From assembly GCA_963576565.1 (NCBI GenBank), contig OY755038.1, positions 181,015,452 through 181,079,451 on the forward strand: DNA of 64,000 nt. The letters run 5' to 3'. Below are positions 23,527 to 36,134 of this stretch, one piece after another (within the stretch, counting starts at the first letter, position 1; every line of letters starts with the position of its first letter). This stretch comes from Aspidapion aeneum. Taxonomy: Eukaryota > Arthropoda > Insecta > Coleoptera > Brentidae. A model generated the notes under the pieces. The model was not told the origin of the DNA, searched no databases, and saw only the letters and a list, made by a program, of their open reading frames with translations. The translations under genes were made by a program, and so were the position numbers.

Positions 23527-26330
23527 TTGATTTTAGCAATAATAAGAGGATTAAGTACCAACATGAATTCAGTTCATCAACATCTTGAAGAACAAAGACC
23601 TGACATCCTTGTTCTCACTGAAACTAAAATCAGTTCTGCAACACCTATTGTGAACTATCTTTATCCCGGCTATGACCTACACCACCGATTTCGATATAAT
23701 TTTGGGATCTGTGTGTACATTAAAAATGACCTTTCATGTCATCGAGAGGAGAAGCTAGAACCAGCGAACCTCGATATCATATGGCTGAAATTCACCTCAA
23801 AGTCATCGACCAAGTTCATTTGCTGCCTCTACCGACCGCTAAGTAACACCGAGTATCAAAACTTTTTTGCGACATTATCCGAAAACTGTGATAGTATACA
23901 GTCTAACTATCCACATGCGGAAATTGATTTTTTAGGCGATTTCAACGTCCACAATATACCCTGGCTAAAACACCACAACAAAACAGATAATGAAGGCAGG
24001 GAAGCAGAAGCTTTTGCCATAAGTTGTGGTCTAACGCAGCTTGTCGATGAACCTACCCGTATCTCAGAAAGGGGTGAATTTGCAGCGCTTTTAGACTTGT
24101 TCCTAACTACAAATCCTGACTTGTACACAATTCAAGTAGATCCCCCACTTGGTTCCTCCGATCATAAACTTATAAGAACAAAGTGCGAAATGTTCATACC
24201 GCCAAGCCAACAATCACTTCCTCGTAAAATATGGCACTATAAACTGGCAAAATGGAATGACCTTAAACAGTTTTACCTGGATTTTCCATGGCAAGAGGTT
24301 TGCTTTAAAACAGCTGATCCCACTATTTGCTGTAATGAAATAACAAAAGTAATTTTATCTGGAATGGATGCATATATCCCACATACAATAAAAGGCAGAG
24401 CTAATGCAAAACCTTGATTCAACAGTCAGTGTCAAACGGCTGTACAGAAAAAACACAGAGCATATAACCTTTGGAAACGACAACAAACCGCTCAAAACCA
24501 CACAGAATTTATAGAAGCCAGAAATAGTTGCAAAATTACTATTGACGCCGCCAAAGAAACATACAATCAAAGAATAAAAAACAGGTTGCTGAATTGTCCA
24601 AGTAGTTCTAGGTCCTTTTGGTCTCTTGCAAAAGCCGTTGGATCAAACTTCACCAAGTCATCCATACCACCACTTACAGATAAAAATACTCACTTAGCCA
24701 CAACATCAGAGGAAAAAGCCAATATGCTGGCCAAAATCTTTTCCTCCAACTCAAACCTAACACCGTTCATTGAAAGGGTTTCCCACAGTATGCCAGAGGT
24801 ACCCTTTTGTCACAGAGAAATACGAAAATCCCTTAAAAAGTTGGATACAAACAAAGCAATGGGTCCAGATGGCATTCCCGCGATAGTACTCAAAAATTGT
24901 GCTAGCGAACTCACCCCAACTTTCGCAAAATTATTCAATTTATCTTATAGGCAAGGAGTATATCCATCATCTTGGAAGTCTGCCGCAGTACAACCCATTC
25001 CAAAGAAAGGAAAAAAGACAGATCCGTTAAACTATAGACCAATTGCTCTACTTCAGGTGATATCAAAAGTAATGGAAAGAGTTGTGAACAATCACCTAAC
25101 CAAGTACTTGGAAAAGTACAAAATTATCAACGACAAGCAATACGGATTTCGAAAATATAGGTCAACTGGCGATTTACTTACATACGTCACTCACTTATGG
25201 CAAAAAGCGATTGAGTTGCGAGGTGAAACAAGAACAATTGCCCTAGATATATCTAAAGCATTCGATAAAGTCTGGCATGAAAATCTGCTCAACAAGCTCA
25301 ATGCAACGGGATTGTCGCCGAGACTTTGCACTTGGATGGCCGGAACTTTAACTCTTACCAAATAAATGCTGGTGTGCCACAGGGAGCAATCCTTTCGCCA
25401 ACACTTTTTCTGATTTACATAAATAACCTCATAGATAAAACAGTAAATCCACTTTATTGCTTTGCAGATGATGGCAATGTAGTCTCCTCAGTCATACCAC
25501 CCACATGTGTCTCCGCACGTGAATTCCATTACCTTAGACTAACTGAAATATTACAGATAAATAACGACTTGGAGCTAATAGAGGACTGGGGCAACAAAAA
25601 CCTTATACAGTTCAACGCGCAGAAAACCCAAGCAGCCCTGTTTTCAAAAAAGACCAGCACCGGTGAGCCAAACATCATGCTATCTGGAAGTGCTGTCGCA
25701 TTGCAGAGCCAGTTGAACATCTTAGGAGTCACTGCAGAGACCAACATGTCTTGGCACAGTCACGTGGCAGATATAGCTAAAAGGGCGTCCCAAAAGCTTG
25801 GGGTGCTATTTCGTACAAGACATCTGTATACACCAAGCCAACTGCTGACACTACAAAGCCCAGATTCGACCAACTATGGAGTACTGCTCACATATATGGA
25901 GTGCGGCACCCAAACATACCTTAATGCTTTTGAACACCGTGCAAAAACGAGCTATCAAGCTGATCAATGACCCCGCACTTACCCGTAGCTTGGATAGTCT
26001 CGAACATCGAAGAACTGTGGGCGATCTATCTCTCTTCTACAGGTATTTGTCACGGAAAATGCTCTGAAGAGTTGGTACGTATGATCCCCCGGGAGTAGCA
26101 CCTACTAGGCGAACACGTCAAACAGACGGTAACCATCAATTTATTGTCAAAATAGAGGCACCAAGAACCTCATTATATCAGAATTCATATCTCTGAAGAA
26201 CAGCATCGCTGTGGAAAAAACTCCCTATGACAGTTTTCCCTGCAGGTTACATCCTGAACCGTTTCAAAACCAACACACACCAACATTGCCGCGCACTTGC
26301 CGCTTCTCAAGCGTGATAGGGATCTCCTTG
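23527..26330 (+). pseudogene. LINE ORF2: AP-like endonuclease and reverse transcriptase
   Basis: The first 296 codons are an exonuclease-endonuclease-phosphatase domain: RPDILVLTETKIS, YNFGICVYIK, CCLYRP, DFLGDFNVHNIPW and GSSDHKLI cover the catalytic E, D, N and H positions. A TGA at 24415-24417 replaces an expected Trp. The RT follows with NKAMGPDGIPA, LNYRPIALL, YGFRKYRST, ALDISKAFDKVWH, AGVPQGAILSP and the intact box CFADDGNV. Frame is lost at about 25340-25365 and regained near 25870, and a TGA lies at 26065-26067. The C-terminal Cys/His region continues degenerate to about 26330. It cannot make a full protein. Confidence 0.9.
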
Positions 26331-26349
26331 CGAGTGCGCATACCCGTAA

Positions 26350-26350
<1 letters not shown>

Positions 26351-26392
<42 letters not shown>
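26351..26392. repeat. (TA)n tail
   Basis: A perfect TA dinucleotide run sits at the 3' limit of the LINE, a position where this class of element often carries a short simple repeat. Confidence 0.9.
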
Positions 26393-26395
<3 letters not shown>

Positions 26396-26684
26396 TGCTT
26401 AATGTAGCTTTTTTTAAATATTGCCAGACGATTTTGTTTTTATTAACAAATATTTGTTTCAATTGTTAAAATTTATGAATTGTTACCTGCAAACAAATAT
26501 CTAATAAGCCAAATATGGGCAACGCATTTGGTAACAGTTACAAAATGTTTGTTATTGTTACAAAATTCTTCTCTCAGTGTACTAATAGCTTATTCTTTGT
26601 TGAGCCCTCCTTCTTAATAACAAAAAATAATTATAGTGCGATTAAAAGCTAAACAAAAGGAGTTTAAAGTGGTTAGAGGGCGTT

Positions 26685-26900
26685 ATGTTTAAATTTATAG
26701 AACTATACCATAGTAATGACTGTCTTTGTAATCATCGACTAGATAAAAAGGAAAATAAAGATGCCAGAGAAAAAACTTTAAATGTGATGACGCGGGAAAT
26801 CGAAATAGACATTCTAAATACAGCGGATGTTAAAAATAAAATAAAAACAATAAGAACCATGTACAAACAATTGTACACCATTAAAAATTGCACGGATTAG
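26685..26900 (+). pseudogene. MADF (Myb/SANT-like) domain fragment
   Basis: The 71-codon frame opens FIELYHSNDCLCNHRLD and continues with DVKNKIKTIRTMYKQLY, the order of the MADF DNA-binding fold (FIxLYxxxxCLWN, then a helix ending IRTxYxxEL). The expected Trp after CL is Cys. It stops at the end of the third helix, so only the domain remains. MADF proteins are partners of PIF/Harbinger transposases as well as host regulators. The repeat-like GTGAGAACGCGCC near 27003 favours a transposon origin, but this is inference. Confidence 0.6.
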
Positions 26901-28480
26901 TGCCGCTAACGCCATTTTTGTTCAACTAATTCGATCAATTTTTTTGTTGTGGTCAGAACAAAAACTTTCATTCACTAAAGTTGATGAACTAAAATCGATT
27001 TGTGAGAACGCGCCTTTACTCTATGCGAAAGAAGTTGACAGAACAACGCGGAGAAGAGTTCAGTCAAGTCAAGGGTGGTGATGTTTTCGCATGTGAACAA
27101 ACAGGCTCCGACGGATATATGGTGCGGAGCACTTGACCAAACTGCATACGTGTAAGAATTATCAACTAGTGCGGAATAATATATATTTGTTGGATAAGGC
27201 GGCAACAATTTTTGGGGTTGCTAAGGAATGCAGGAGAGGTAAACTGGCACCAACATAGATGAAAAGAAACATATTTTGGTGATAAAGATTAGAGAGAGAA
27301 AAAATCAAACGTCAAGTCGGTCCAAGTTACATTAATTTGTACTGTAAGTAAAAGCACTAAGATCAGCGCATACCCCGCATCAGCGGTTCTTCGTGAACTT
27401 ACCGCAATGAAAAATGTATGACGCAGGTGGCTGATATCAACTTCTTCGGAAAAATTTCCTGCTGCAGCGTCCGCATTCGAATGTCAAGCGCAGTTTCAAG
27501 CTCATCAAGACCCGGAGAAACCATGTATTCCTGCAGTAATTGATAAAGATAAGAATGTGTGACAACTACAACAGCATAATTTGGTAGTGTCGAAAAAATG
27601 GCTGCGTCTGCGTCATATTGTACGTAGAATTTTGATATTTTTTCTAAATTAAAGTATAATTATTATCAAAATTTGGCTTGAATTTATACCTACATTATAA
27701 ACTAAATTTTTTATAGTTTTTGTAATTTCTATGTGGTCCAAAAGGTATCGTTTTTCACAAAAAAAATAACTTTCGTGGAAAAAAAAATATTACGAAGCCC
27801 AAGCCAGTTTTTTACGCATGCCGGGTGTAAATTTTGTTTGCGTACGGCGCGGCGTGCGGGAAGTTGAACCTTCTGGATAAAAATTGGTACGGGAAAAGGC
27901 CTTTTACGCTCGCAAGGGTAAAAAATTTTTTCTGACGCGAAGCGGAGTTCAAATAAGCTGTAAGTAAAACTACTTGGCGCACGTGTCTGGAACGGGTGGT
28001 GAGGATCGTTGATATTGACATGCTTTAATTAATGTATAGTCCTCAGCTATGCTCTCCATTTAGAGGGTGGGAATCCAACTTCTGCTGCGTCTGCCCCCGC
28101 ATGACCATCTGGCACCACTGGATGTCGGTGATTGTGAGCTGTAAGAGAGTGGTAAAACTGTTAATGAATTTTTAGGTAAAAAAAGTTCGAATAAGCGAAT
28201 GGTATTAACGGTTTTGAAAATATCATAATTTTTGTAAAAAATTTACTTGATTTTTATGGGACTTTTTTATTATTTTGCACTAAACCTTAAAAACTATAGA
28301 TCCTAGTTTTTTTTTTATTATTAAAAGAATTATAGCAATTTCCTCCTCTTTAACACGAAATCAATATCAGTCCTATTATTATTGCACTTATGCTTTTAAA
28401 AAAATTTGCAAATTTTTTAATTTTATATCATTTTTTAAAGTCCGGTTTAACAAATGTTAACTGCAGTAGGCTAGCGCCTT
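26901..28480. other. Non-coding stretch
   Basis: Short frames on the minus strand (26975-27208, 27812-28021) have no recognised motif. A block at 26975-27020 (GATGAACTAAAATCGATTT, GAACGCGCC) is the inverse of sequence near 9565-9650, probably a MITE end. Confidence 0.5.
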
Positions 28481-28489
28481 CTTTATTAA

Positions 28490-28690
28490 GTACCAGAGGC
28501 GCACCCAGGAATATGTCTTGGGGGGGGGGGGGGCGAGGCCTCTTGGGGGGGGGGGGGGGGGCAAAGCCTTATGATGTCGAATTTTAAGCTATTTTTTGTG
28601 TTTTTTTTTAAAATATGTCGAAAATAAGTAAAAAAATCCAAGGCTTGGGAGGGGCCCGGGCCCCTGGGGCACCTATGTATGTACAGAGAA
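28490..28690. repeat. G-tract repeat fragment
   Basis: Two G runs of about 13-18 bases (near 28518 and 28545) follow AGAGGCGCACCCAGGA, and a GGGGCCCGGGCCCCTGGGG palindrome lies near 28650. The mirrored C run at about 44911-44925 is followed by GTCACCAGCCGCCACTG. These look like ends of an interspersed repeat with homopolymer tracts. ORFs here (28390-28587, 28486-28725) are tract artefacts. Confidence 0.6.
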
Positions 28691-28949
28691 GTAAGTAGCA
28701 CATTTTTGGCGAATTCGGATATCACGATTTTTGTAAAAATGCGTGTAATTTCCCGTGAGATGTTTGCGTGTTTTTCAATATTTCTTTTCCAAATTTAATA
28801 ACGGTAAAACTAAAAAACTCAAACTTTATTTAAAAAAAAATTTGGACTTTTTAATGGTTCCAAAAACTAATTGCAATTCAAAAACGGTAAAGAAGTAAAA
28901 ACGTAAAAAATTTTCTCGATTTAGTATTTTTGACTGCAAAATCTTACGT

Positions 28950-29042
28950 AGTTTTTTAAAAATAAAACTCATAAACCAAAAACTTATCTTAAAGTCCATT
29001 TTTAAAAAATAAAACTCATAAACCAAAAACTTATCTTAAAGT
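28950..29042. repeat. Two-copy tandem repeat, about 45 bp
   Basis: AAAATAAAACTCATAAACCA followed by AAAACTTATCTTAAAGTC occurs twice back to back. The minus ORF at 28826-29026 spans it and is not meaningful. Confidence 0.85.
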
Positions 29043-29221
29043 CTAATAAGATGGTTCCGTTGCTGGTGTTCCTTTGATTCTACAAGTTCACAAAATTTAA
29101 TTAAAATCAGTCAAATAGTTTTGGAACAATGACTAAATATAATATATAAATATATTTTAAAAAACGAATTCAGTCAAATTCGGACCAATTTTACGGTATA
29201 GTGAAAATATCGCGTTGCAGA

Positions 29222-29918
29222 TAGGGTATCCAGTACCGGGACTTGGTCCTGGGACGGTCCCGGGAGTTTTCCTAAAAAAAGTGGTCGCGGGACTCAGTGA
29301 AGGTCCCGGGACCTCAAATTGGTCCCAAAACCGCTAAATTATACCAGACACATGCATAATAAGCGTGACGCAGCGCCGTCTATTGCATGAACGCGAAAGG
29401 GTAGCAAAAAAGTTAGACGGATTTATTGAAAATGCAATATTTGCTACTGCCTCAACAAGTACAAGAGCAATCATACAAACGTCATCAAGTGCAAAACCAG
29501 ATCGATTTTCAAAAATAATAAACCGAGAAATGGCCTTTTTGAGGATGACGGTTGTCGAGGACAATATTTGCAGCTATGCTACGAGCACCTACCAGCGTCC
29601 AATCGGAGAGAGTTTTCTCAGTGGCCGGCGGTTTTTTAACAAGGTTCATTTAAGATTAAATGATGAGTCCTTAAATGCACTCTTGGCACTTAAATCTCAC
29701 TTTGGACAAAAGTAATGTTTCCCTATACTTACCTTTTTATTTGCTACGTTTGTCAAATTGATTTTATGTTAACCATTTACCAATATCAATAAACCTGTGT
29801 TCTGTCCTGTGTTAAATTAATTTAATTACTTTTATTTTAGTTTCGAGACCAGTCCCTGGACCTGACATTTGGTCCCGAAGTCCCGAAAGCATATTTGGTG
29901 CGGGACTTGGATACCCTA
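29222..29918 (+). mobile_element. hAT element remnant with 8-bp target duplication
   Basis: The terminal inverted repeats are TAGGGTATCCAGTACCGGGA at the left and TAGGGTATCCAAGTCCCGCA (complement) at the right. The flanks are GTTGCAGA (29214-29221) and GTTGCAGG (29919-29926), an 8-bp duplication with one mismatch. Inside are GTCCCGGGAC-type palindromic repeats and the end of a transposase. At 697 bp it is an internally deleted copy. Confidence 0.82.
29365..29715 (+). pseudogene. hAT transposase C-terminal (dimerisation) fragment
   Basis: The last 40 codons (KVHLRLNDESLNALLALKS) are the typical end of the hAT dimerisation domain. Just upstream the diagnostic TSVQSERVFSVAG motif is present at about 29583-29625, but in a different frame, so a frameshift lies near 29630-29650. 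The open frame given here therefore reads the wrong frame through that motif. The N-terminal BED finger and most of the RNase H-like core are absent. It is a broken remnant. Confidence 0.8.
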
Positions 29919-29926
29919 GTTGCAGG

Positions 29927-30298
29927 GTTTAGAAATAGGGCACTTGCTTTCTGATTGTTGATCTGGCTAAAATACAATAGCCTTCCTGGAAAATTTCAAG
30001 TTTTTAGAATATCGCCCTGGAGACCTTATTTTGTGCCAACGGAGTTACATCCAAAAAATGCCAACTTTTACGATTTCCTCCATTTTAAATAAAATTTTCC
30101 AATGTTTTCGAAAATCCACACTTTTGGTCTTCCAAAAGTTCTAGATAACATTGCCAGGTTTTAGTGCTCTTCGTCAAGGCATTTACGAGTAATCTTAAAG
30201 AGAAGCATTTGCGGTTCAAAAGAGATGTTGACTAAAAGATAATGTAACGGCGATACGTGCGCAAGAAATTGAGTTCGCTGAAAGCAAAACTCAACTAC
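29927..30298. other. Non-coding stretch before BEL copy 2
   Basis: I see no gene or repeat structure here; the 69-codon minus frame reaching 30161 has no recognised motif. Confidence 0.5.
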
Positions 30299-30768
30299 TG
30301 TATGCCCGCAGCTAGAAAAATGATAACTGCAATGGACTCTATATATTTTATAAAATGAAAGCGCGAACAAACATAAATATATTGATACGAAATCACGAAA
30401 TAATTAAAGGTCCATAGGTTAATTGCTGGTACCCACACAACGGAAATCAGAAACAAAGCACTCACCAGTTTGCAGCCAATTTCTCCACGTTCCAGGGGCC
30501 CCTGTCTGGAACCAATGATGGCACCACGTAGCTGAAGGGCTGAAGTTTCTAGTTCTATACTTCAGTACACCAAAATCGAGCACTTTCAAGTGTAGAAATT
30601 TGTAATAGTTGGAGAAAGTAATTAACACGCCATTTTTCTCGAGGCGGTAGAAAGGATCTCTCTGATTCTTGGTGCGCATGTCAATGCGCGAAAAATGTAC
30701 TCTGTCCGTCATCCAATTGTGTGGTTTTTAAATTTAAAAACAACCGCGAAATTTAGCGGGAGCTAACA
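30299..30768 (-). repeat. 3' LTR of BEL copy 2
   Basis: It starts TGTATGCC and ends GCTAACA on the plus strand. The 97-codon minus frame at 30419-30712 lies within it and is not a gene. Confidence 0.93.
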
Positions 30769-31010
30769 TAACTGCCCTCCAAAACACACAATTTTAGAAT
30801 ATCAGCCGGACAGATATATATATAAGAAAAATGATCGACCGATAAATATAAATGAATGAAAAAACAGATAAGTATCGTAAGTTTATTTAGAGATAACGAA
30901 AACCCGAAAAAGGCAAAACAAACAAACAAAATTCAAAAAAAATAATAAAGAATTACCTATTGTAATAATTGACTTCAATAGGTAGAAAAAATGAAAATTA
31001 GTTTTAATTC

Positions 31011-34000
31011 GGCAAGAGGCACAGTTTTACAACTGGCCGCTTGTAAACACCGGTCGCCGTTCGTACCGTCGCTACACGCACTTGACCGTCTCCGCCGGGA
31101 TGCAATTCGATAACCCGACCGACTGGCCATTTCAAAGGTGATTGGATGTGATCACTCACATGTGAAAGGATCAGTCCACTTGTGTCGCTGTTGTAGCGTA
31201 TGCAAATACTCTACAGAATACCTTTTCCAAAAATCATTATGTAGTTTTTGGATTAGTTGCCATCGCGAGAGCCGATTTAGGGGAACCTCGGACAAATCTG
31301 ACTCCGGAATTTCTGAATTAAGGGGTTCAAGAGTCAAAAAATGCCCAGGGGTAAGAGGTTGAAGATCGTGTGGGTCTGAAGAGGCAGGAGATAAAGGGCG
31401 ACTATTAAGTACAGCTTCTATGCGACATGTAAGGGTGGACATTTCCATGATGGACAACTTCTGGTCGCCGACAACTCGAACAAAGTGAGTTTTAAAACTT
31501 TTGACGCCAGCTTCTGCCAGGCCATTGAAATGTGGACTGAGAGGGGGTCCCAGATGCCAACGAATAGAAAGTCTGGTAGACGCACTTCTTGCGTAATCAA
31601 GTAATTGGTTACGAAACCCTATAAAATTACTGCCCTGATCTGACCAGCATTGCGTCACGCTTTCACGTTTGGAAATGAATCGATGGAATGCACCTACAAA
31701 CCCTTCGGTGGACAGTTCCATGGTTAATTCCAAATGCACGCAATGTGTGGCCGTACTGACAAACACACAGACATACGATTTGAAAGCTTTACAACCACGG
31801 TAACCATGAGGAATCACAAAGTCGATAGCTACACTCGAAAAAGGTTTAAGTTGATTGATTCGATAAGCGGGAAGTGAACTCATTATGGGCGGTCTACAGG
31901 GTTTAGGGTTGATTCTAAAACATTGCAAGCACTTGGATATGGTTCTTTGAATTGCCCGTCTGGCAGATAATATCCAAAATTGCTGTAAAAGCAGATTATG
32001 TAATGTTTTAAACCCAGGATGAAGGTATTGTCGATGAGTGGACTCGATAAGAAGAGTAGTTAAATGATGATTACTCGAAAGTAAGACCGGGGTTTTGCAG
32101 AATAAGACAAAAGGTCAGATTTTTGTAATCTGCCACCGACTCTAATGATATTATTTTCATCAAGAAAAAGTGAAAGTTTTCGAAAAGGTTTCGGTATTGG
32201 TTTATCCTTAGATAACGCGGAAAAAAGCTCAGAAAAGCAAGAACCTTGAACGCGTTTGATAAGAAGGTATAACGCACTTTGCATCTCATCGGTGGTAGGA
32301 AAAACAATATTTTCAAAAATAATTTTTTGGTCCGGTAGATTAGTGGGTTTTTGATAGGAATGGTTTTAAAAAAGGTTAACTATTCGAAGGACATAACAAA
32401 TGATACGTTGAATTTTTGATATAGATGAATATTTGATAAGAAGCTGATCTAAGAAGTTAACGTCAATTATCGCATTGCAACAGACCTTTGGCTTTTCCTC
32501 CAGATTAATATCTCCGAAATCAATCGGCATTTTTGATTTATGAAAATCGGGCCATTCGTTTTCGGGAGACCACAAAAACGACAGTGCGTTCCACCACATG
32601 TCATGTGAAATGAGCTGTGAAGGGGTGGCCCCTCGTGACGCAATATCGGCTGCATTTAAAGCAGAAGGAATGTAGCGCCATGAGTTTGAGGGAATGATTT
32701 CTTGGATCCTACTGACTCGATTTCCAACAAAGGTTTTCCAGCGATTAGGACGAGATGAAAGCCAGTGCAATACGACTTGCGAATCGCAGAAAGTAACGAT
32801 ATTTGTAAAAGTTATTTTTCCTTCATAGCTAGATAAGACGAAGTCAATTAATTCGCTTAAAAGAAATGCGCCTAGAAGTTCTAGACTAGCCAAAGTTTTT
32901 GACTTTATAGGCGCGACCCTAGATTTTGCAGATATGAGAGAAACAGATATATTGTTTTCCTCTTCGACACGAAAATATACGACGCCTGCGTAACCTCGAA
33001 TTGAAGCGTCACAGAAGCCGATGATTTGACAGGTATTGGTTTTAGACAGTTTGATTTGTCGGGGTAATTGAAAATTGGAAAGAAGCGGGAATTCAGAACG
33101 AAGTTTGTTCCAAGAGTCGATGATAGAAGAATCTGGTTCTTCGTCCCAGCCTATTTTCGATATCCACAACTGTTGCAAAATAAATTTTGCTTGTAGCAAC
33201 AAGGGACAAAGAAAACCTAAGGGATCGAAGATTGTTCTTATGATAGATAAAATAGAACGTTTAGTTGGGGGTTTGTCCTTCATTCGGCATTGATAAGAAA
33301 AAATGTCGTTTTTTGGATGCCATTGAAGGCCTAAAACTTTGATAAAGTGTGGTTCATCCTTGTCAAAAGAGAGAGATTTGACGATCGGATTCTGGGAATG
33401 TTGCCAATAACTCAGGACAATTGCTTTCCTATTTTTTAAGTTCGAATCCTCCCGACTTCAACAAATCATTGAGTTCCGTCTGAAGGGAGAGAGCTTCAGA
33501 AAGCGAAGGGCTAGTTCCCAAGATATCGTCGATGTAAATTGACGTTTTTAGAACAGTACTAGCCATAGGAGAACGTTCCTTTTCTCTCTCTGCCAGCTCA
33601 TTTAATGTACGCATGGCTAGAAAAGGTGAGCATGTCATGCCAAAAGTGACAGTAGAAAGTTCCCACATTGAAAGTGGGTCCTGTGGAGAAAACCTCCACA
33701 ATATCCTTTGATAAGGACGGTGATAAGGATTGATAAGGACTTGACGGAACATCTGTTTGATATCAGCAATGTAGGCAATAGGATTAAGACGAAACGTAAG
33801 GAGTAAAGAAGCAATATCCTTTTGAAGTTTCGGTCCAGATAACAACGTGTCATTGAAACTAATATTCTTTGGGGTGACTGCCGAACAATCCCAGACTACC
33901 CTTAATATTGTACTTAAGCTTTCCGGCTTTAGTACGCAATGATGTGCCAAAAAACATGATACGTCGACTTTTGGTTGACTAGATGAAACTAGACTCATGT

Positions 34001-35456
34001 GATTAGAATCGATATAGTCTTGCATGAAACTTGAATAGGCAGTGTACAGATCAGGATTTTTAAGTAATCTGTTTTCTAGAAGTAAAAATCTACGATAAGC
34101 TTGCGGATAAGTATTTCCTAGGTCAGGGTTTATTTTATCTTTAAACGGAAGAACTACCATGAATCTACCGCTCGGTTGCCGTACGACACTCGCAGTAAAA
34201 ATTGATTCCGCTTGTTTTTCTTCCTTTGATAAGATTTGTTTTATAGGCAAATGTTCGATTTCCCAAAACCTAGGGATAATGACCTCTAAAGGAGGTGAAT
34301 GATTCGTTAATAAACAACTGGTTCATTCCGTAAGACTACCTACTTCGTCAACTTTTCCCATGACGACCCAGCCAAAGATGGTTTCAAGGGCTGACGGTTG
34401 CCCTATTTGTCCAAGAACCCTGCCCTCCTTGAATATCTGTGCGAATAGCTCGCAACCAATAACTAGGTCCACAGGTCTAGATTTGAGATAAGATGGGTCG
34501 GCAAGTTTAAGGTTTTCCAAGTGTTTCCACTGATTATCGTTCAAAGTGAATGTAGCGATATTGGAACATAGTTGTGGAACAACAATTGCTTCGAAATTAA
34601 GTAAAGGAGTGACCTGTCCTTGTGGCTTAATGTGACATTGAACGAGCCCTTTGGAAGTAAGAGAAGACATTTGATTTAATCCGAATATTTTAGTGGTGTA
34701 ACTTCGCCTAGGAAGATTAAGACGCTGAATACACTTTTCACTGATGAATCCTGTCTGTGATCCAGAATCAAGCAGTGCCCTTACAGGTTGAAAATTTCCG
34801 CAACTGTCCATAACATCTATTATGGCGGTGCATAAAAGAAAGGTACCTGAAGGTCCTGAGGTATTTAATGACACATGAAGATTATTGACAGGTGGTGTGT
34901 GAATGACAGGACTAGTATCTTGGCTGTCAGACTCTTTATTAGTTTCTAAGATATGAGTTAAAGTGTGGTTCCTTTTACTATTGCAAGTCCTGCATGAATA
35001 TTTTGATATGCACGTGTCTACCCCATGCGAGGGATGAAAACACGCTAGACATAATTTTTTCTGCTTGACGAAAGATAGGCGATCGATAGGCGATAGGTCA
35101 AGAAATGTTTGACATTTCGAAAGCACGTGACCTTGATTACACCGGAAACATTTTATTCCCGTACTTGAATTAGTTGAGGTGCCAGACAGTCCTATAAAAT
35201 GCGAATTGGATGATTTATAGGTAGGCTTTTGCCCAAACTGATTTTGCATAGAATTTGATTTTTGATAGGTAGGCACCTTTTTGGGTGCTGTTGATTGAGG
35301 AAGTGATTCCAAAACTTTACATCTTTTTTCTAGAAATTGAAAAAGTGACTGAAAAGTGGAAATTTTGGAATTAGTATTGGCGTGACTCATTTCGAAATTT
35401 GAACGCGTCGGAATATCCAATTTTTCTAACAGAATGAAAAAATAGTAAAGTCCCAA
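31011..35456 (-). pseudogene. BEL/Pao Gag-Pol, copy 2 (Gag N-terminus deleted, several frameshifts)
   Basis: Sequence equal to copy 1 stops at about 35486; the N-terminal half of Gag and most of the leader are missing. The zinc knuckles (CFRCNQGHVLSKC) and protease (DSGSQTGF) are intact in the frame ending 34323. The RT frame (34250-33429) keeps ADIKQMFRQ and the intact catalytic box YIDD at about 33525-33536, then stops at ELKK where copy 1 has Trp. RNase H and the start of integrase lie in 33283-32366, the integrase zinc region is shifted near 32090-32350, and the integrase core (31928-31152) has lost about five codons after VAIDF. The C-terminal domain has a deletion of about 40 bp near 31155. 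It is non-functional. Confidence 0.92.
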
Positions 35457-35679
35457 CTGTCAACGTCAAAGCTAAGTGATTTTAAACCCTGCGTTACCAT
35501 AGCAGCGGACCGAAAATAGGTGAATTGCACCGAAAAACCGAAGGTCGAACGAAAATCTATGGTTCAATACGATTGGCAAAATTCAAGGCCGTGTGGTCGC
35601 GGAGAAAATGCGAAAATGGCTGCCCTAAAATACCGTCGAATGGATTTAATTTATTTATTCGGTTCGGAGGAACACTTTA

Positions 35680-36129
35680 TGTATTCCCGCAGCTAGAAAA
35701 ATGATAACTGCAGTGGACTGTATATATTTTAATTAATGAAAGCGCGAACAAACAAATTGATATATTGATACGAAATCACGAAATAATTAAAGGTCCATGG
35801 GTTAATTGCTGGTACCCACACAACGGAAATTAGAAACAAAGCACTCACCAGTTTGCAGCCAATTTCTCCACGTTCCAGGGGCCCCTGTCTGGATCCAATG
35901 ATGGCACCACGTAGCTGAAGGGCTGAAGTTTCTAGTTCTGTGCTTCAGTACACCAAAATCAAGCACTAGCTGGAGAAAGTAATTAACACGCCATTTTTCT
36001 CGAGGCGGTAGAAAGGAGCTCTCTGATTCTTGGTGCGCATGTCAATGCGCGAAAAATGTACTTTGTCCGTCATCCAATTGTGTGGTTTTAAAATTTAAAA
36101 ACAACCGCGAAATTTAGCGGGAGCTAACA
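35680..36129 (-). repeat. 5' LTR of BEL copy 2
   Basis: It has the same ends as 30299-30768 but lacks the segment TTTCAAGTGTAGAAATTTGT after the AGCAC near 35965, and so is 20-25 bp shorter. It is followed directly by the ACTAC target duplication. Confidence 0.93.
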
Positions 36130-36134
36130 ACTAC

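Larger units (their letters stand above)
23400..26392 (+). mobile_element. Jockey/CR1-like LINE, lacking ORF1
   Basis: It has endonuclease plus reverse transcriptase on the plus strand, ending in a (TA)n tail at 26351-26392. No ORF1/Gag is seen upstream, so the copy is truncated or partial at the 5' side. I found no clear target duplication. Confidence 0.8.
20106..26581. mobile_element. Possible TACACTGA-ended inverted-repeat element, heavily interrupted
   Basis: The left end TACACTGA (20106) and right end TCAGTGTA (26574-26581) are inverted. Next to each lie related blocks rich in TAACAAA (GTAACAAATATTTGGTAA at the left; GTTACAAAATGTTTGTTATT at the right). The pogo tail, foldback element E2, MITE M3 and a LINE lie between them. 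The similarity is short, and the two ends could belong to separate copies of the same MITE. Confidence 0.35.
30299..36129 (-). mobile_element. BEL/Pao LTR retrotransposon, copy 2
   Basis: Same family and orientation as copy 1. The LTRs are 30299-30768 and 35680-36129, the second with a deletion of about 25 bp. The 5-bp target duplication ACTAC is perfect (30294-30298, 36130-36134). The element is 5,831 bp long because a large part of Gag and the leader is deleted. It carries more frameshifts than copy 1. Confidence 0.95.

Noticed and set aside
23907..24570. Minus-strand ORFs in the LINE
   Set aside because: They are antisense shadows of the endonuclease coding frame.
29365..29582. Functional hAT transposase
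   Set aside because: The open frame reads through the SERVFS motif in the wrong frame, and the element is 697 bp with its catalytic core deleted.
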